From NCBI GenBank assembly GCA_030704615.1, contig CM060732.1, positions 73,823,053 to 73,887,052 of the forward strand: a stretch of 64,000 nucleotides of DNA, given 5' to 3'. The position numbers and the translations under genes are program-made. Below are positions 46,976 through 58,690 of the stretch, in pieces. The stretch is from Takakia lepidozioides. Taxonomy: Eukaryota > Streptophyta > Takakiopsida > Takakiales > Takakiaceae. The notes beneath the pieces are model-generated. The model was given only the letters and a program-made list of their open reading frames with translations. It searched no databases and was not told where the DNA came from. Every line of letters begins with the position of its first letter. Position 1 is the stretch's first letter.

Positions 46976-48584
46976 TTAATGCTCATCTACCAGCTTGGAA
47001 CCTACCTCCATTATTTTCGTGCCCCTTGCCCACTCAGTGGGGTCTTTGACTCTGCAAGACAGGTAGTGCTCACTCACCCAAATCCATGAGTTATGAGCCC
47101 CAGAGGTATCCAAGCCCCTACTGAAAATAACGGGCATGACATGAACAACAACAAGATCTGGAAGAGAGGCAATATTTTCAACCATTATGCCAATATGTTG
47201 CATATGAGATAGAGTCAGGTTTAGTTTTGGAAAGAAATCCTTGAGAATGTTTTGCGTGAGGGTCAATGCGAGCTCTCTTTCTTTCCCAATGCCGAACTGA
47301 AGAGCCTGAGCTTCCGAAACCCATGCAGACTGGAATCATTGCTTCACACTTGGCAGGAAGAAACTGGTGTAATCATCTACAAAATTGTAGAGCAGGGGGG
47401 TGACGCATATTGCCGCCTTTTCTCTCTCAAATGAGGAGCCTGGTTCCCACCCTGGAAGGGGGCTGATCTTGAAAGAATGCAGCTCCAGATGCGCACTGGG
47501 AAGAAGCCCGATCCTGTTGGTTTAATGGGGGACACCACTTCAATCAATACGGAGCCTCTTTTTCTTTTCTTGGAATGTAGCATGGCAACCATTGTTTGAT
47601 CATCTGAATTTCTTTGAGCTTCTTGCTTCTGCTGCGTTTGATTGGCCTTGGAGGTATCGAGTGGCTGGGAGGCTCCTTTCTTGTGATCTTGATGATTGGG
47701 CAGTCTGCCTTGATATGCCCTTCGGCATTGCAGTGGTAACAAATCACCGAGAGAACCTCCTCTTTCACTGCTACCACAATGTAGGAGTCATCCAGGGTGG
47801 GGAGTTTGATAGAGGTGCCAATGGCTGCGTTTTCAAGCATGAGCACAATGATCTTGGGGATACCAATGTCCTCAGTAACCTGAGAATGTGTGACCTCGGT
47901 ATCTACATTGAGAATTTTGTCCTGAGCTGGCTCTAGAACATTGATTGCCCCTATAAATGAGCCAAAGCTGGTACCTATCTCTGGGAGCGAAGTCCGATAC
48001 GTGGGAGGTAGGAAGGGGATGGCAATGACTCTCGGCTTCCACAAGACGCCTTTCTTGTGACCCCAATCCTGGGTCCAAGGAAAAATGTGGACTTTGGAGG
48101 CGGATGTCTGTGTGTTGAAGTGCAGAGCCTTTTCTGCATCTGCTGGCGAGCTGAAGATGATAGCGTAGAAGCTTTTCCCCATTGAAAGGCTAAAGTGTTG
48201 TGCCAATCCACCAGCAGTTCCTAGGTGCTCGATAATCCAAGTACGAATTGATTTCCTCGTCCTCGGCTTTCCAGGGAAGTACAAGAGGATGTCTGTCTTT
48301 GTTAACTTTTGCACTTGAACCTGCAGCTTAGCTTTGTTCAAATTTATGACAGGTTGCTCCTTGTCTTCTTGCACCGTTGTGTCCTCCCACGCGTTCTCAG
48401 TCATCAATGGTGAGGGCGGGGGGGCAAAGGCTGAGGGGCCCTTTCCTAGAATGGAGGCAGCTTCGACTTGCAGCATGGACGATTTCCTGGTCCAAATCTG
48501 ATTTTTGGCTTTCCCTACTGGAGACAAACCGCCGGACACTCCTCCACGTCTCGCCTTTCTGGAACCACGACCTTTGGAATCCAT
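46976..48584 (-). pseudogene. LINE ORF1-type gag-like protein with CCHC knuckle, frame-broken
   Basis: The frame starts at the ATG at 48584 and runs 346 codons: a basic N terminus (MDSKGRGSRKARRGG), a DUF4283-like region (DILLYFPGKPRTRKSIRTW; GKSFYAIIFSSPADAEKAL; PRVIAIPFLPPTY), and a zinc knuckle CYHCNAEGHIKADC, then a Lys/Arg-rich segment. After a frameshift near 47.55 kb the reading continues to 46976, with a last piece of 96 codons (LTLTQNILKDFFPKLNLTLS). The order is that of plant LINE/retroelement ORF1 proteins that bind RNA. No endonuclease or reverse transcriptase follows, so the element is truncated downstream. Confidence 0.8.
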
Positions 48585-50205
48585 GGGACAGCCGCAACAA
48601 AATTGCGATTAGCAGGCGTTTCGGGTAGATGACAGACGCGAGAAGCAAGAGTGGGAATAAGAGTAGAGCGGGGGGACGAGAGGAATGAGGTAGCGAGTGG
48701 AGGGAGGGATAGACGTGGATTATGCAAGGGAACGATGTGGAGCGAAGACCGCAAATGCGACAAGCTGTTAGAGGTGATAGATAACTGATTCAACTGAATG
48801 CATGTAGAATTGCATCAACATCAACATTTAAAGAAAAAACATGAGCTCTCCTCAATCTTTGGTCTATGCAGCAGATATGACGGGGTTAATAGAAGAAGAG
48901 AAGTCTTCCCTTCCTGTAGAGAATGCATGGCGGCTGGTAGCGTCTCCATACTGCACTCTTTCAGGCTCATTAAGAGCCGCTGCACCGAGCAGACCACTGC
49001 AGGCCTCGAGGAGCCACCTATTAACGACAAGAGCTTAAGTGCCTGAGACAATGGCAGAGTGTGGGTGTGTGAGCGGGGCGGCTCATTAAACCAACATGGG
49101 AAGCCGGGGGGGTGGGAAGAACTGTGTTGGATCTTATGAATGAAGAAAGACTGGAGAAGAGAGGCACATGAAGATGAACACAGGGAAGATGAAATCTCAG
49201 CATATGCTTTAGGTTTTCCTTTTTTGTCATTGCTTTGGAAGAGAGCGCAGGGGGGGAGATGGTTGGGGTAACGTAGCAAAACTTGCTCATGTTATCGCCT
49301 GATGGGGGAACTTGACTTGCAAGAGAGATTGGGGGGGGGACAGGATGGCCTTCTGCATTGTGAGAGAGATAGGGGAATTGGATGGTCTTCTGCATCGACA
49401 GACCCATTCCAGCTGAGGGAGAGGTTGGGGAAAGCGGCTAAGTCCCAGGATACACTCACCGCAACTGCGGAGCGCCATCCCATGACTATCGCCCCAGATC
49501 CTTTCTCTTTCTCCCCCTCCTCAAGTGCCTGAATTGTGAGCAGTCGCTCCCAGGTTTCCTTTATTAAAAAAAAAAAAAAAAAAGCCCTAGTATCTATACT
49601 TAAAGTCATCATATTTGAGTGCACCATGTTTTAATCCACCCGTCAGTAGCTAAGTTGGATAGTGCTCTGAGTGCCACCACGTGAACTTGGGCTCAAATCC
49701 TGCTACCTCATCTTCTCCCCATCCACTTGGGCGGTGACCCATGAGCCTTGAGCAATTTCACCACGGCTGCAGGAGTTATTGTGTACTGTGGATATGGACA
49801 GAACGCAAACCGACGGAAGGGCTACAGAAACCCATAACTTGTCGCAAAATATAAATCACTGAAATGGCCAAGTATAAAGTTTACACGCCACGTGGCCGCT
49901 CACCTACTCAACAGTCAGCATGTTGCAGTTGAATCCATCGAGACAGGACCATCCTTCTTCTCACTCTCGTGACAGTGCACAGACTCTACGTGTTGGATTC
50001 CTTACTCCACGACACGCAAGAAGTGATCTGGAAAGTAAGTTGGTTTCACCTGACCTATACTTCTGCTCCGCCTCACTGTTCACCTCCAACTCTCAAGTCA
50101 TACTGAACATCCACCACAGCATTCTTCGACAAGTCACTCTCCTCGATTAGCAGCCTTGATCCAGCATTTGCAACTCTGTAAGTACTTGTTTTCTGACTTG
50201 AGCAG
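48585..50205. other. Intergenic region upstream of the second ELIP; includes a poly(A)-tailed retroposon end
   Basis: A segment ending in a run of A at about 49563-49582 contains ctgaattgtgagcagtcgc and caggtttccttta just before the tail; the same sequence occurs in inverse orientation near 56860-56910. This looks like the 3' end of a non-LTR retroposon. The plus-strand frame 49302-49532 has no recognised motif. Confidence 0.5.
49887..49896 (+). promoter_or_regulatory. G-box/ABRE palindrome upstream of the second ELIP copy
   Basis: GCCACGTGGC, a perfect palindromic G-box of the kind bound by bZIP/bHLH factors in light and abscisic-acid responses, lies about 310 bases before the ELIP-like ATG. 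A further CACGTG occurs near 49678 and ACGTGTT near 49985. Confidence 0.55.
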
Positions 50206-51779
50206 ATGGCAGCCACAATGTCGCACACTGCTACTGCCCAGCTGGGAGGCCTGCAGGCTTTGCCTATCCAGTTCACTCGGTTTACAAAAATAGGAAGCGC
50301 ACGGTTAGCTCCAGGTTACTGACCTCCCTTGCCGGAAGAGTGCGGTGCGAGGCTGGTGAGGGACCGTTGGCAGGTGTGAAGGACGCAGTCGACAAGGTCA
50401 CCAAGAAAAACATTACCAGGGATGAGATACTTACCAACCAAGAAACTAATGAGTCGGAGAAGCGGTCGGCGAAGCCGAACTCTGGGTCGCTCTATACACG
50501 CCCTGAAGTGGATAGGAGGCCCGAGAAAGGGATTTTCTAGCGTGTTTGCATTTGATGGAGCCGCACCCGAGACAGTCAATGGACGTTTGGTAAGCTGTCT
50601 CTCTGATAAGTCCTCGTCTCTTGTCCTTCACAAGTTTTTCAGCGGTGTCTAGATTAACTGTGTAAAGTTCCATGTAGCGACTGTAATCGCCTCTACGACC
50701 GACTTCTCAATATGAAGGTTAATATATATCGAATCTGGCGTCGATCTTCAAACTTCCACTTCATCTTCTCTAGACACCCACATTTTCCTCGTGCACACGG
50801 GATGGTGGAGCGGGAAGTCGGTTTTGCAGAGCATGACAAAAGAACCTGCAGGCTTGGTCAACTTTAAGTATATAGGATCGTGAACCCTAAAACTATATAG
50901 TGTCGTCTACCATGATTACTATTCAATGAATCACTTGGGATATGCGGATTCTCATATCCACTCCTGTGATCAAATCCAGCAGCAAAGCTAGATTCGTGCA
51001 TGGCGGAATAAATTACCCCCACGTCCGACATCAGTGCTTGACACAGTTGATAGTGGAACGGGAAGTGGGTTTTGTGCATGACAGGCTTGACTTCAATCTC
51101 TAGTATGGTGATTCATAAAATTACATATTGCTTGCGCAACGCTTACCCGAAGTTAATTGTAACCAACTCAATGAATCACTTCAAGGAAGATGTTGATTCT
51201 CATATCGAATCCTGTGATCAAATCCAGTAGAAGTGCTAGGTTCGTATAGATAGCTGAATAGTTAACCACGTCTGACATCAACGCTTGACACAGTTAATGC
51301 TTACTTCTGCGATCCAGTTTGTTTTACTAAATTAAGTTCTAGGTGCTGAAAGCTCTTCCGGTGGCACATTGCAGGCTATGGTGGGATTCGTGTGGGCGGC
51401 TGTTGCGGAGAAGATGACCGGATTGACAGCGCTGGAGCAGTTGTTCAACCCCAGAACTACGGGACTCGTATATTTCTTGATCGCTGTGCAAGTGCTCACA
51501 TATGCGTCTCTGGTGCCAATTATGAATGGGGAATCCACCGACGCCCAAAGCTTCGGTCCTTTCAACGCCATGGCTGAGCGCTGGAATGGTCGTCTTGCCA
51601 TGATCGGCTTCTTCTCTCTCATCGTCACTGAGCTGTTCCTCCATGCCCCCGTCTTCGGACAAATGCAACTTGCAAGCCATCAGATTTACACTGTACAACT
51701 TAATCGGCGTAGATACGAGGAATCTCTATTGTCCAGATTGTGTACATTCTGTAGAGAAATGCTGGAACTCGACATTTGA
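50206..51779 (+). pseudogene. ELIP: Second ELIP copy, frameshifted, with altered C terminus
   Basis: Closely related to the intact copy at 25798-26758 but on the other strand. Exon 1 is 50206-50589 and exon 2 51375-51779; the intron is at the same place within the LHC motif. Exon 1 carries a net +5 change after codon 23 (in-frame TGA at 50320) and an 8-base loss near 50525, which creates a TAG in the middle frame and returns to the starting frame. The middle part is still well conserved (CEAGEGPLAGVKDAVDK; DEILTNQETNESEKR). Exon 2 is intact over both remaining helices, including ERWNGRLAMIGFFSLIVTE. The usual stop after FGQ is lost; the frame runs 38 residues further to TGA. Either a young pseudogene or an assembly/sequence error at the two indels. 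Confidence 0.85.
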
Positions 51780-54364
51780 CGCTTGTAATTTGTAAAGTCC
51801 GATATTATTTTACTTCCGAGGACTGCAGTGAAACATATCAATTGAGCTTCGACAGCTTGTGGTGTTTGGGTTGTCAGCTGCACTCGTTGAGATGCTCACT
51901 TCCGTGATGTTTATAAATTGCACCTCCAGATCATATCATGGTCTGTAAAGGGCTAGATTTTCCTAGTCTAATGTCAGCGGCATCAACGACTCTCAAAGAG
52001 ACAACGTCGACGTTAGGATGGTAAACTAGAAGTAAAGAGAAGTGCGAGCTCTAATCCACGAATTGGAAATGTACTGATGAATAGAGTGATCTGTATGAGT
52101 TTGTGAGAATCTGTGTGTGTATGATTCTGAATACAATCTACCTCGGTGTATGAGCGTATACCTGCAAGCTCTCACAGACTTGGCCATATTCTTCTCCGAT
52201 CTCGTTCAGCGCAAGCCCAGACCACAGATCTTTTTTGATCGGACAACTTACGTCCCCTTGACATACTGAGGATTCCTCTGTCGTGCGATGAAAGAAGTGC
52301 CACGTTACTGGACGCTACTTTGGTTCCCTGAGTCGAGATCATGGTGTCACTCCAGTTGAATAACTAGTTCCATGAATTGGGATCGCACAATCTCTTTGCA
52401 ATTTTGTCCCTCTCTCGCTCTGCTTCCGCACCTCCATAGCTCCTGTCTGGATTGCACCAATGATTGTAACATAACGTGATCAGTCGAGCGCTATATATCT
52501 CTTTCTGGCCTCAATGAATATATCAACAAATTGGCAGGTGGGAGGGCGTGCTGTTGTTTATAAAGGAGTGACATACCTGACAGTTGACTTAGAGCTGGAC
52601 ACCAAGTCCCACTGTTGCAGCGCAGTCGCTTCACACAGATGCTCAAACAATTCATTGCTAGCAAGCCCCTGCCGTCTTCGCCATATTCTTAGACTTTTAG
52701 CTCGTGACTCTGCATGAACTTCTGGAGCTAAAGACCTCAGTTTAGAAGATATGTTCGTGAACAATTTTCAAACTTCAAATGTAATGTTATCGAACAAACT
52801 CTTCAGCACAAGTTAAGCTTACAATGTTTGTTCAAAAGCATTTCTGTCTGACTCCCACACTGCGTGATTAAGTCCCTAGTGTTTTATATCCCACTAATTT
52901 GTGACTTTGTAAGTGTAATGGTTGATCCCAATGATACACTTGCATGATCTGCATTTTCAGAAATTTTATGTGAGCAGTGCAACACAAAAGAAAACCACAC
53001 CAGCGAGCAAGTGGGCTTGTTACATACTACTGATGCCTCTGAAGAAAACTTTAAACAAGTTTGATTGCGACAATTTACCATAAGGTGTTCAAAGCCTGTT
53101 TGAAGAGATGAAGTGACAGGTTCTTCATATGTACTGTAAAGCCCACAAACTTGTATTGTATTAACCTCTAATGATACACAATATATGTCTTAGGGCAAGG
53201 TGGTCTAAATAAGCAACCCCAATCCTTCGAGAGAAGCAAAATCAGCCGGGAAACAGGGGGTCTAAGAAATGAGCCTGATCTGATGTTGGTCCTTCATCCA
53301 GCGATGGTGGACCCAAAGACATGAGCCTGGTCTAACGTTGGTCCTTCATCCAATGATGGTGGACCAAAGATTTCTTTGGGAGTATGAGCCCAAGGGATTC
53401 CACAAGCATTCGTAGCACTGGTAGCTTGATGGCACACTATGGATTAGAGGGGTGATCAGTGGGATGGTGGAAACTTTTTTTTCCCACAAACCATCATTAT
53501 TGCTTAGGAAATACGGCAGGCTCCTCTAACCCCTGGAAATGACACTTTGACAGCTTACAATTGGAAAGAAAACAAAACAAGACAAACAAAGAGTCCAAAT
53601 TTGCTGCCTACAACCGCGCATCCTAGTTTTTTGAAGCAAACACCAAAGTATCTTGTGTCTATGTAACTCCAGTAAAGATTGGTTTAGTGAAAAATACCAA
53701 ACTAAATTCGGTAAACTTGGGCCAGAGATAGAACCTGTTATAGGACCTCTTTGATGGTACAGTTTGTGGATTTCAACAACTGGGGCAAGGCAATTAGGAG
53801 GCTCATGTTTACCCTAGTTGTTCTGCTCTGTCATAATGTAAAGGATTGGTCTGCAGCACGTGCTATTGATCCATACTCTTGGATTGAAGCACAAGCGGTG
53901 GTGTATGACCTGTTGCCAGGATCATCCCACTACCACGATATATTTGACTTGTTAACGTACCTCGAGACACAATAATCTGCTCTTCATACGTGCAAGGTGT
54001 CAGTAAAGGCATTGCAAACACAACTACCACACCAACATCAGCCTGTCAGTATCGCACTAGCAATATGCTCTGTGCAGTGAGCCATACAGGACAAGTGTGC
54101 AACACCAACCGTCCATTTTTTTACTGGTATCCATAAGTTCCCAGCAACCTACAAGGAACAGGCCTATAGCACAGTGATAAATTTACTAACCAGTCCCCCA
54201 CCCCACAAACAAGTATGTATGTACCTACAATTGTAACCTGCAGTTGAGAGCAGACTAGTCCAACATGAGGTGGAGAACCTGTGTAAAGAATACCTATCAG
54301 GCAATCACAAGCAACTATAAGTGGGACCAAAGGTCGAATGTGTGCAAAGCTTCGCATAAAAGCA
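51780..54364. other. Intergenic region, no gene recognised
   Basis: A plus-strand frame at 53751-53975 (WGKAIRRLMFTLVVLL; WIEAQAVVYDLLPGSS) and a minus-strand hydrophobic frame at 54121-54357 are open but unrecognised. A near-duplicate segment, gtccttcatccaatgatggtgg-like, occurs twice at about 53290 and 53338. Otherwise nothing can be supported. Confidence 0.4.
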
Positions 54365-56529
54365 TCAAGGGATGACCCTATTGTATGGCAAGTCTGATCC
54401 CAATTCCTCGTGCTCCTTCCGTTCTTCTTTCACCTGCATTCAAAGCAGGAAACTCTCCATCAGTAGGAATTGGGGTACTACTGAGTCTCCCTAGGATTTG
54501 TGTGCAATATATTACACCTTCAAATTCACCTTCTGTGTGCAGTCAAACTAGAATAGGATCATGTAGCCAGATGTCTCTGTTTTCTAAAGCTTGCTGGGCG
54601 GTCACAATCTCACAAGGAAAATGTCAACGTTCGACACATGCAGCCTTCCCGATCACATGAAAGAGGGCTACTTGCTTGTTTTATCAGATTGACTTCTTAC
54701 TTTGAGATGCTGCACACTGTTCCAGGATTGTCTACAACATCAACTTTCTGGAATACTGCTTCTGGTGTTGGTCACAAATCAACACAAAAGTCATAATACT
54801 CGGCTCCCCCAAAGTGAAGGGAAAATGCAGCGTCTTCAATCTTATCGAGTCGGGTAACCCACATCAAAACCTAATTTGGATACATCAAAGTTACCAAGTT
54901 TCCAATTTTATTTTCATATTTTTTCAAGCAGCATCTTCAAAGCAGCCAGCCTGTAGAGCTACCTAGGTTTCCTTGCACTAAGCACCCTCAATTGTTTATT
55001 ATTTAAGGAGATAAAATTGGCGGCACAAACACTCACCAGACTCAACATATCTTGCAGGTAGGGTTGGAATGGAGTCTGCTTTGCCTGCACACACCCCAAA
55101 AATTCCACCATGAAGGTTTACAATAGGACCCTCTGCAGACAGAGACCAAAGTCTTTGGAAGAGTCCATCCCGAGTACCAGAGAGTTCAACGATTCCTTGA
55201 ATGGCAGTGAGTAGCTGCTATAGTCATGAATGTACCCATCAGTTCTGGCAGTCATTCAAACAGCAGAATGTGCTACATTGCAACATATACCCCAAATCTA
55301 AACATCTGTCTCCATCATAAAAGACCCCACAGCTACAGTTACACAAAACAACAAAGAGTGAACTTACATCATCTCTACTACTCTCACCCGGTAAGACAAG
55401 GGTTGACCATTACACCACTGTAGTTAGGTGGCTGCCTAGAAATTACATCTGGGAGCAGTTGGGATAGGTACAAAACGCACCCTACCTTTCCCTGACTATA
55501 CAGGTTTCAACAGATGAGCTGTTGTCTATTGATTCTTTAACAAGTTAAAAGAGCCCACTCTTGTGCAAAGAAGAATTACCTGCCACTCCTTGGTCAAGTA
55601 TTTATGCTTGCCTGACAAATCTATGGCACGTTTCAGGCGCTGGTTCCGGAGATCGACCTCATGCTGAGGCAGACGTGTCAATGCCTCTTTTATATCCAAA
55701 TCGTACAAATCATCATACAGGTCATCATACCGGAGACCTTTGCCCCAACACCAATGTTGCAATTAGAATTAGCCATGGCACAACATCCAAAGCACTGTTT
55801 CAGTGATGTACAGTCTGACAGACTTCATAGTAAAGGTCCAAAAGGCCAGACCAGAAATGTGACTATTACAATTTATAGACAGCAGATCTTTGAGATGAGA
55901 TGAACAGCTAATCAGAAATGAAGCCATTTTCAGAAGACCTGTAAAGCCACAGAATTTTTTTTCTGGACAACAGCTGTTAGATGTAATAGGTCTTGGCGCC
56001 ACAACGCCATCACAAGAACATCTTGGAAAAGTGAACCAAGGTTGCCGTGTAAAGTTACCTCGGAGGAACTTTACGGATTGAAATGATAAGTGAATACTAT
56101 ATCTCCGTTCTGTGGGAGCAGATGAATCCTACGCCCCGTTCCTTAAGGACGGAAAAATCAGAGACTCGCTGAGTTTATTGACATGTTAAGTAAGACATCA
56201 CTTACATACATGACGATGTGTGTGATTCAACGGTTATCAGAATCTAGGTCGTGTAATGTCACGACCATTGCTGAGAGTCAGATTGCAAAACATAACTGAA
56301 CACAACACCATTCTTCATGTGACAGATAATTTTATTTCTGAGACCAAAAATTATTCCGGCACAAGATCGGGAAGCAGGATAAATACTGTAATTTCACTCA
56401 CAACACAGCCAAGGGCTAGGGTTTGGCCCACACACCATACTTCTTGAGCTCCTTCGCAACGGCGGCCTGGTAACGGCGAGATGCCCAGTTCCAGAGGGGA
56501 TCCAACGCCTTCTGGAGCGCCTTAGCCAT
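54365..56529 (-). CDS. QCR7: Cytochrome b-c1 complex subunit 7 (QCR7), 4 exons
   Basis: Exons on the minus strand: 56529-56436, 55737-55580, 55084-55037 and 54433-54365, all with GT-AG sites and matching phases, giving 122 residues, exactly the plant family length. QCR7 (14 kDa, UQCRB family) is a matrix-side subunit of mitochondrial complex III. Visible blocks: MAKALQKALDPLWNWASRRY, the junction KKYG|LRYDDLYDDLYDLDIKEAL, LRNQRLKRAIDLSGKHKYL, then QTPFQPYLQDMLSL and the C-terminal LVKEERKEHEELGSDLPYNRVIP-type end (written here in parts: VKEERKEHEELG, LPYNRVIP). Introns are about 698, 495 and 603 bases. The two short 3' exons are easy to miss. It appears intact. Confidence 0.96.
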
Positions 56530-57600
56530 GATTCCGCAGCTCGCTTGTATAGATCTGCTCTCCTCCTCCCCTTCTCTCGCAGCTATGGCGCACACGCTGC
56601 CTGCCAGGCACTCAGACGGCCCCGCGGACATCCACATCGATGTATAATCCCAATCATCCACTATTCTTGAGTCATTCCGAATTGAATGAACAACATCATC
56701 CAGTTATGAACTGTGAGAATCTCGTCCATAGTCGCTGTGGCCTACATGGCTGCATCTTATTTGTCAAGAATAGTTAATATATTCTATATTAACCATTTGT
56801 TTTTATTTATTTTTATGAAGGAAACCTGGGAGCGACTTTAAAAATAAATAAAAATAAAGGAAACCTGGGAGCGACTGCTCACAATTCAGGCCCTTGAGGA
56901 GGGGGAAAAACCAATAATTGTTTCTAACTAATAATAAATTATCTCAAAATATATATATATATATATAATCTCATGGATGTATCCCTCTTGGACCCCCTCA
57001 TGGTTAATTTTTCCATGATTTTATTAGTATGAATTACAGGGCCTTCATTAAATGTTTTTGAAAAACAATTATTTTACTTGTTTTGCACAAACTTCTAAGA
57101 TAGGTATATGATTGCCTTACACTGATAAATGTCCACCATATCATGCAATCGTCACCAAAGCATCTCTAGGGAGAGCCAAATTCTCGACAGGACAGTCTAT
57201 GAAGAGGAGGTCACGACTCTCTTAACTCTCTCACATTCGAACAACAGGTGTGCCTGAACTTTGATTCTCAGACAATTGGCTGTAGGTTTTAAGAAAGATG
57301 ATCTGACCGAGTCTGTTTGATACAAAGAAGCACAGTGGATGTTGTATGTGAGTACCTCAGGGCTTCAGGAGTCCCGAATTAGGTCAACTTGCACACTAAG
57401 GTATCAATGGTACAAATGCTCCCGAAATGTACAGTTCTCAGTCAAATGTTATCCGCTACACCTCGAAGACTAAGTAAGCACTAAGTGGTATGTCCAGATC
57501 ATCGAAACCTGTTACACATGCTCACACTCGTATACAGGAGACTCTGTTGCAATTGGGGTGACTGTAGGAGACCAGCTGCCGAGATATTGAGATGATTAAC
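56530..57600. other. Intergenic region with a retroposon 3' end
   Basis: At about 56819-56912 the sequence aaacctgggagcgactgctc occurs, preceded by a second partial copy (56820-56836); it is the inverse of the poly(A)-tailed segment near 49.5 kb. A (TA)n run lies at about 56950-56966. No coding region recognised. The 5' part should be the promoter of QCR7. Confidence 0.5.
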
Positions 57601-58548
57601 TTAATCATTACGCTCCTTTCCTGACTGCTCTTTGATGCGTGATAACAAGGCCTGCTTTTCTTCCTCTGGAAGAATATTGAAAGCAAATACTGACTTGTCA
57701 CCTATATCATCCTTGATCGGTTGGGTGAACTTCCTGGATGCAAACACAAGAAAAAGACCCATCCATGCTACTAAGAGGGTCAGTTGAACCTTCTCGTCCA
57801 TCACTCCTGACAGACGGCCGAGTAGCAATGAAGGTATGATGAAAAAAAGGGCAGCTGCTTCCAGCTTGCCGTAGCAAAGCCCCTCCTTGAAAACAAGCCC
57901 AGTAAGGGACGCAAACAGAGGGCCCACAGCCCAGATAGCTGCAGGATGCTCCAGCACATAGGCCACCAGCCCTTGCTGGCTTGGAGCAGCAAAAATGAGC
58001 GCCACGCCCAGCGAGCCCAGCACCCCTAGTGCCCACAACAGTTGTAGTGTGCGTTTTATAGAGGTGACATATATGTGGATCAGCAGCAGTGCCACTCCAA
58101 GCCCACCTGTCCCAATCGTGTACAAGGGGTCATATGCGCTTTGCAACAGAGCCCGCAGTGGGGTGTCATCTGACAGACACACAGTTGATGCTGCGGTTAC
58201 AAAGGATGCTGCAGCTGTCACCAAGCCCACCCGATACAATACCACCTCACGTATGTCAATAGAATTCACGGACCAGGGCCCATACACACCCTGGTACAGC
58301 TCCGCGTTGCCTTGCGATGAATTGTCCCTCATAGCCATGCATACTAGTTTCCTCCCTACTCGATTTCTACAGCTTAACCCTACTTTCTGTGGTCCACTCC
58401 GAAAGTTTTTGTCCATTTTCCCCCATCGCAAATCCTCCGTCATAGAAAATGCAAGAGCGAGTCTTCGATACTGTAAAGAGCCTGAGCGACAGGACAACTG
58501 ATGATGCAAACGCTGAGAGAGGAGTACAGACACTCCTTGTCCCGCCAT
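57601..58548 (-). CDS. Chloroplast DUF2301 integral membrane protein, single exon
   Basis: The ATG at 58548 gives 315 residues; the frame extends upstream only via a TTG. Residues 1-75 are rich in Ser, Arg and Leu and low in acidic residues, as in a plastid transit peptide. The family block then begins: YQGVYGPWSVNSIDIREVVL YRVGL (in two parts), followed by about six hydrophobic segments (LVTAAASFVTAAST, LGVALLLIHIYV, LLWALGVLGSLGVALIF, AIWAVGPLFASLTGLVF, AALFFIIPSLLLG, LTLLVAWMGLFLVF) with the conserved FKEGLCYGK between them. The C-terminal acidic/basic tail ends KEERN-like. DUF2301 proteins occur in cyanobacteria and plastids; biochemical function is not known. No frame damage; probably functional. 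Confidence 0.87.
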   Translation of the reverse strand: MAGQGVSVLLSQRLHHQLSCRSGSLQYRRLALAFSMTEDLRWGKMDKNFRSGPQKVGLSCRNRVGRKLVCMAMRDNSSQGNAELYQGVYGPWSVNSIDIREVVLYRVGLVTAAASFVTAASTVCLSDDTPLRALLQSAYDPLYTIGTGGLGVALLLIHIYVTSIKRTLQLLWALGVLGSLGVALIFAAPSQQGLVAYVLEHPAAIWAVGPLFASLTGLVFKEGLCYGKLEAAALFFIIPSLLLGRLSGVMDEKVQLTLLVAWMGLFLVFASRKFTQPIKDDIGDKSVFAFNILPEEEKQALLSRIKEQSGKERND

Positions 58549-58690
58549 ATTGTACTCAGGCGCAACGACGGTGAGGCAAGCTTGAGGGCCTGCACATGAG
58601 GGCAAAAACCAGAAAGGAAACTAATATGACTATCCCTCTCACTCTCAACCTCCACCACAAGCTTATTCAACCTTTTCCCTCACACACCCG
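58549..58690. other. 5' flank of the DUF2301 gene
   Basis: Short spacer between the DUF2301 start codon and the LINE fragment; no motif could be assigned. Confidence 0.4.
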
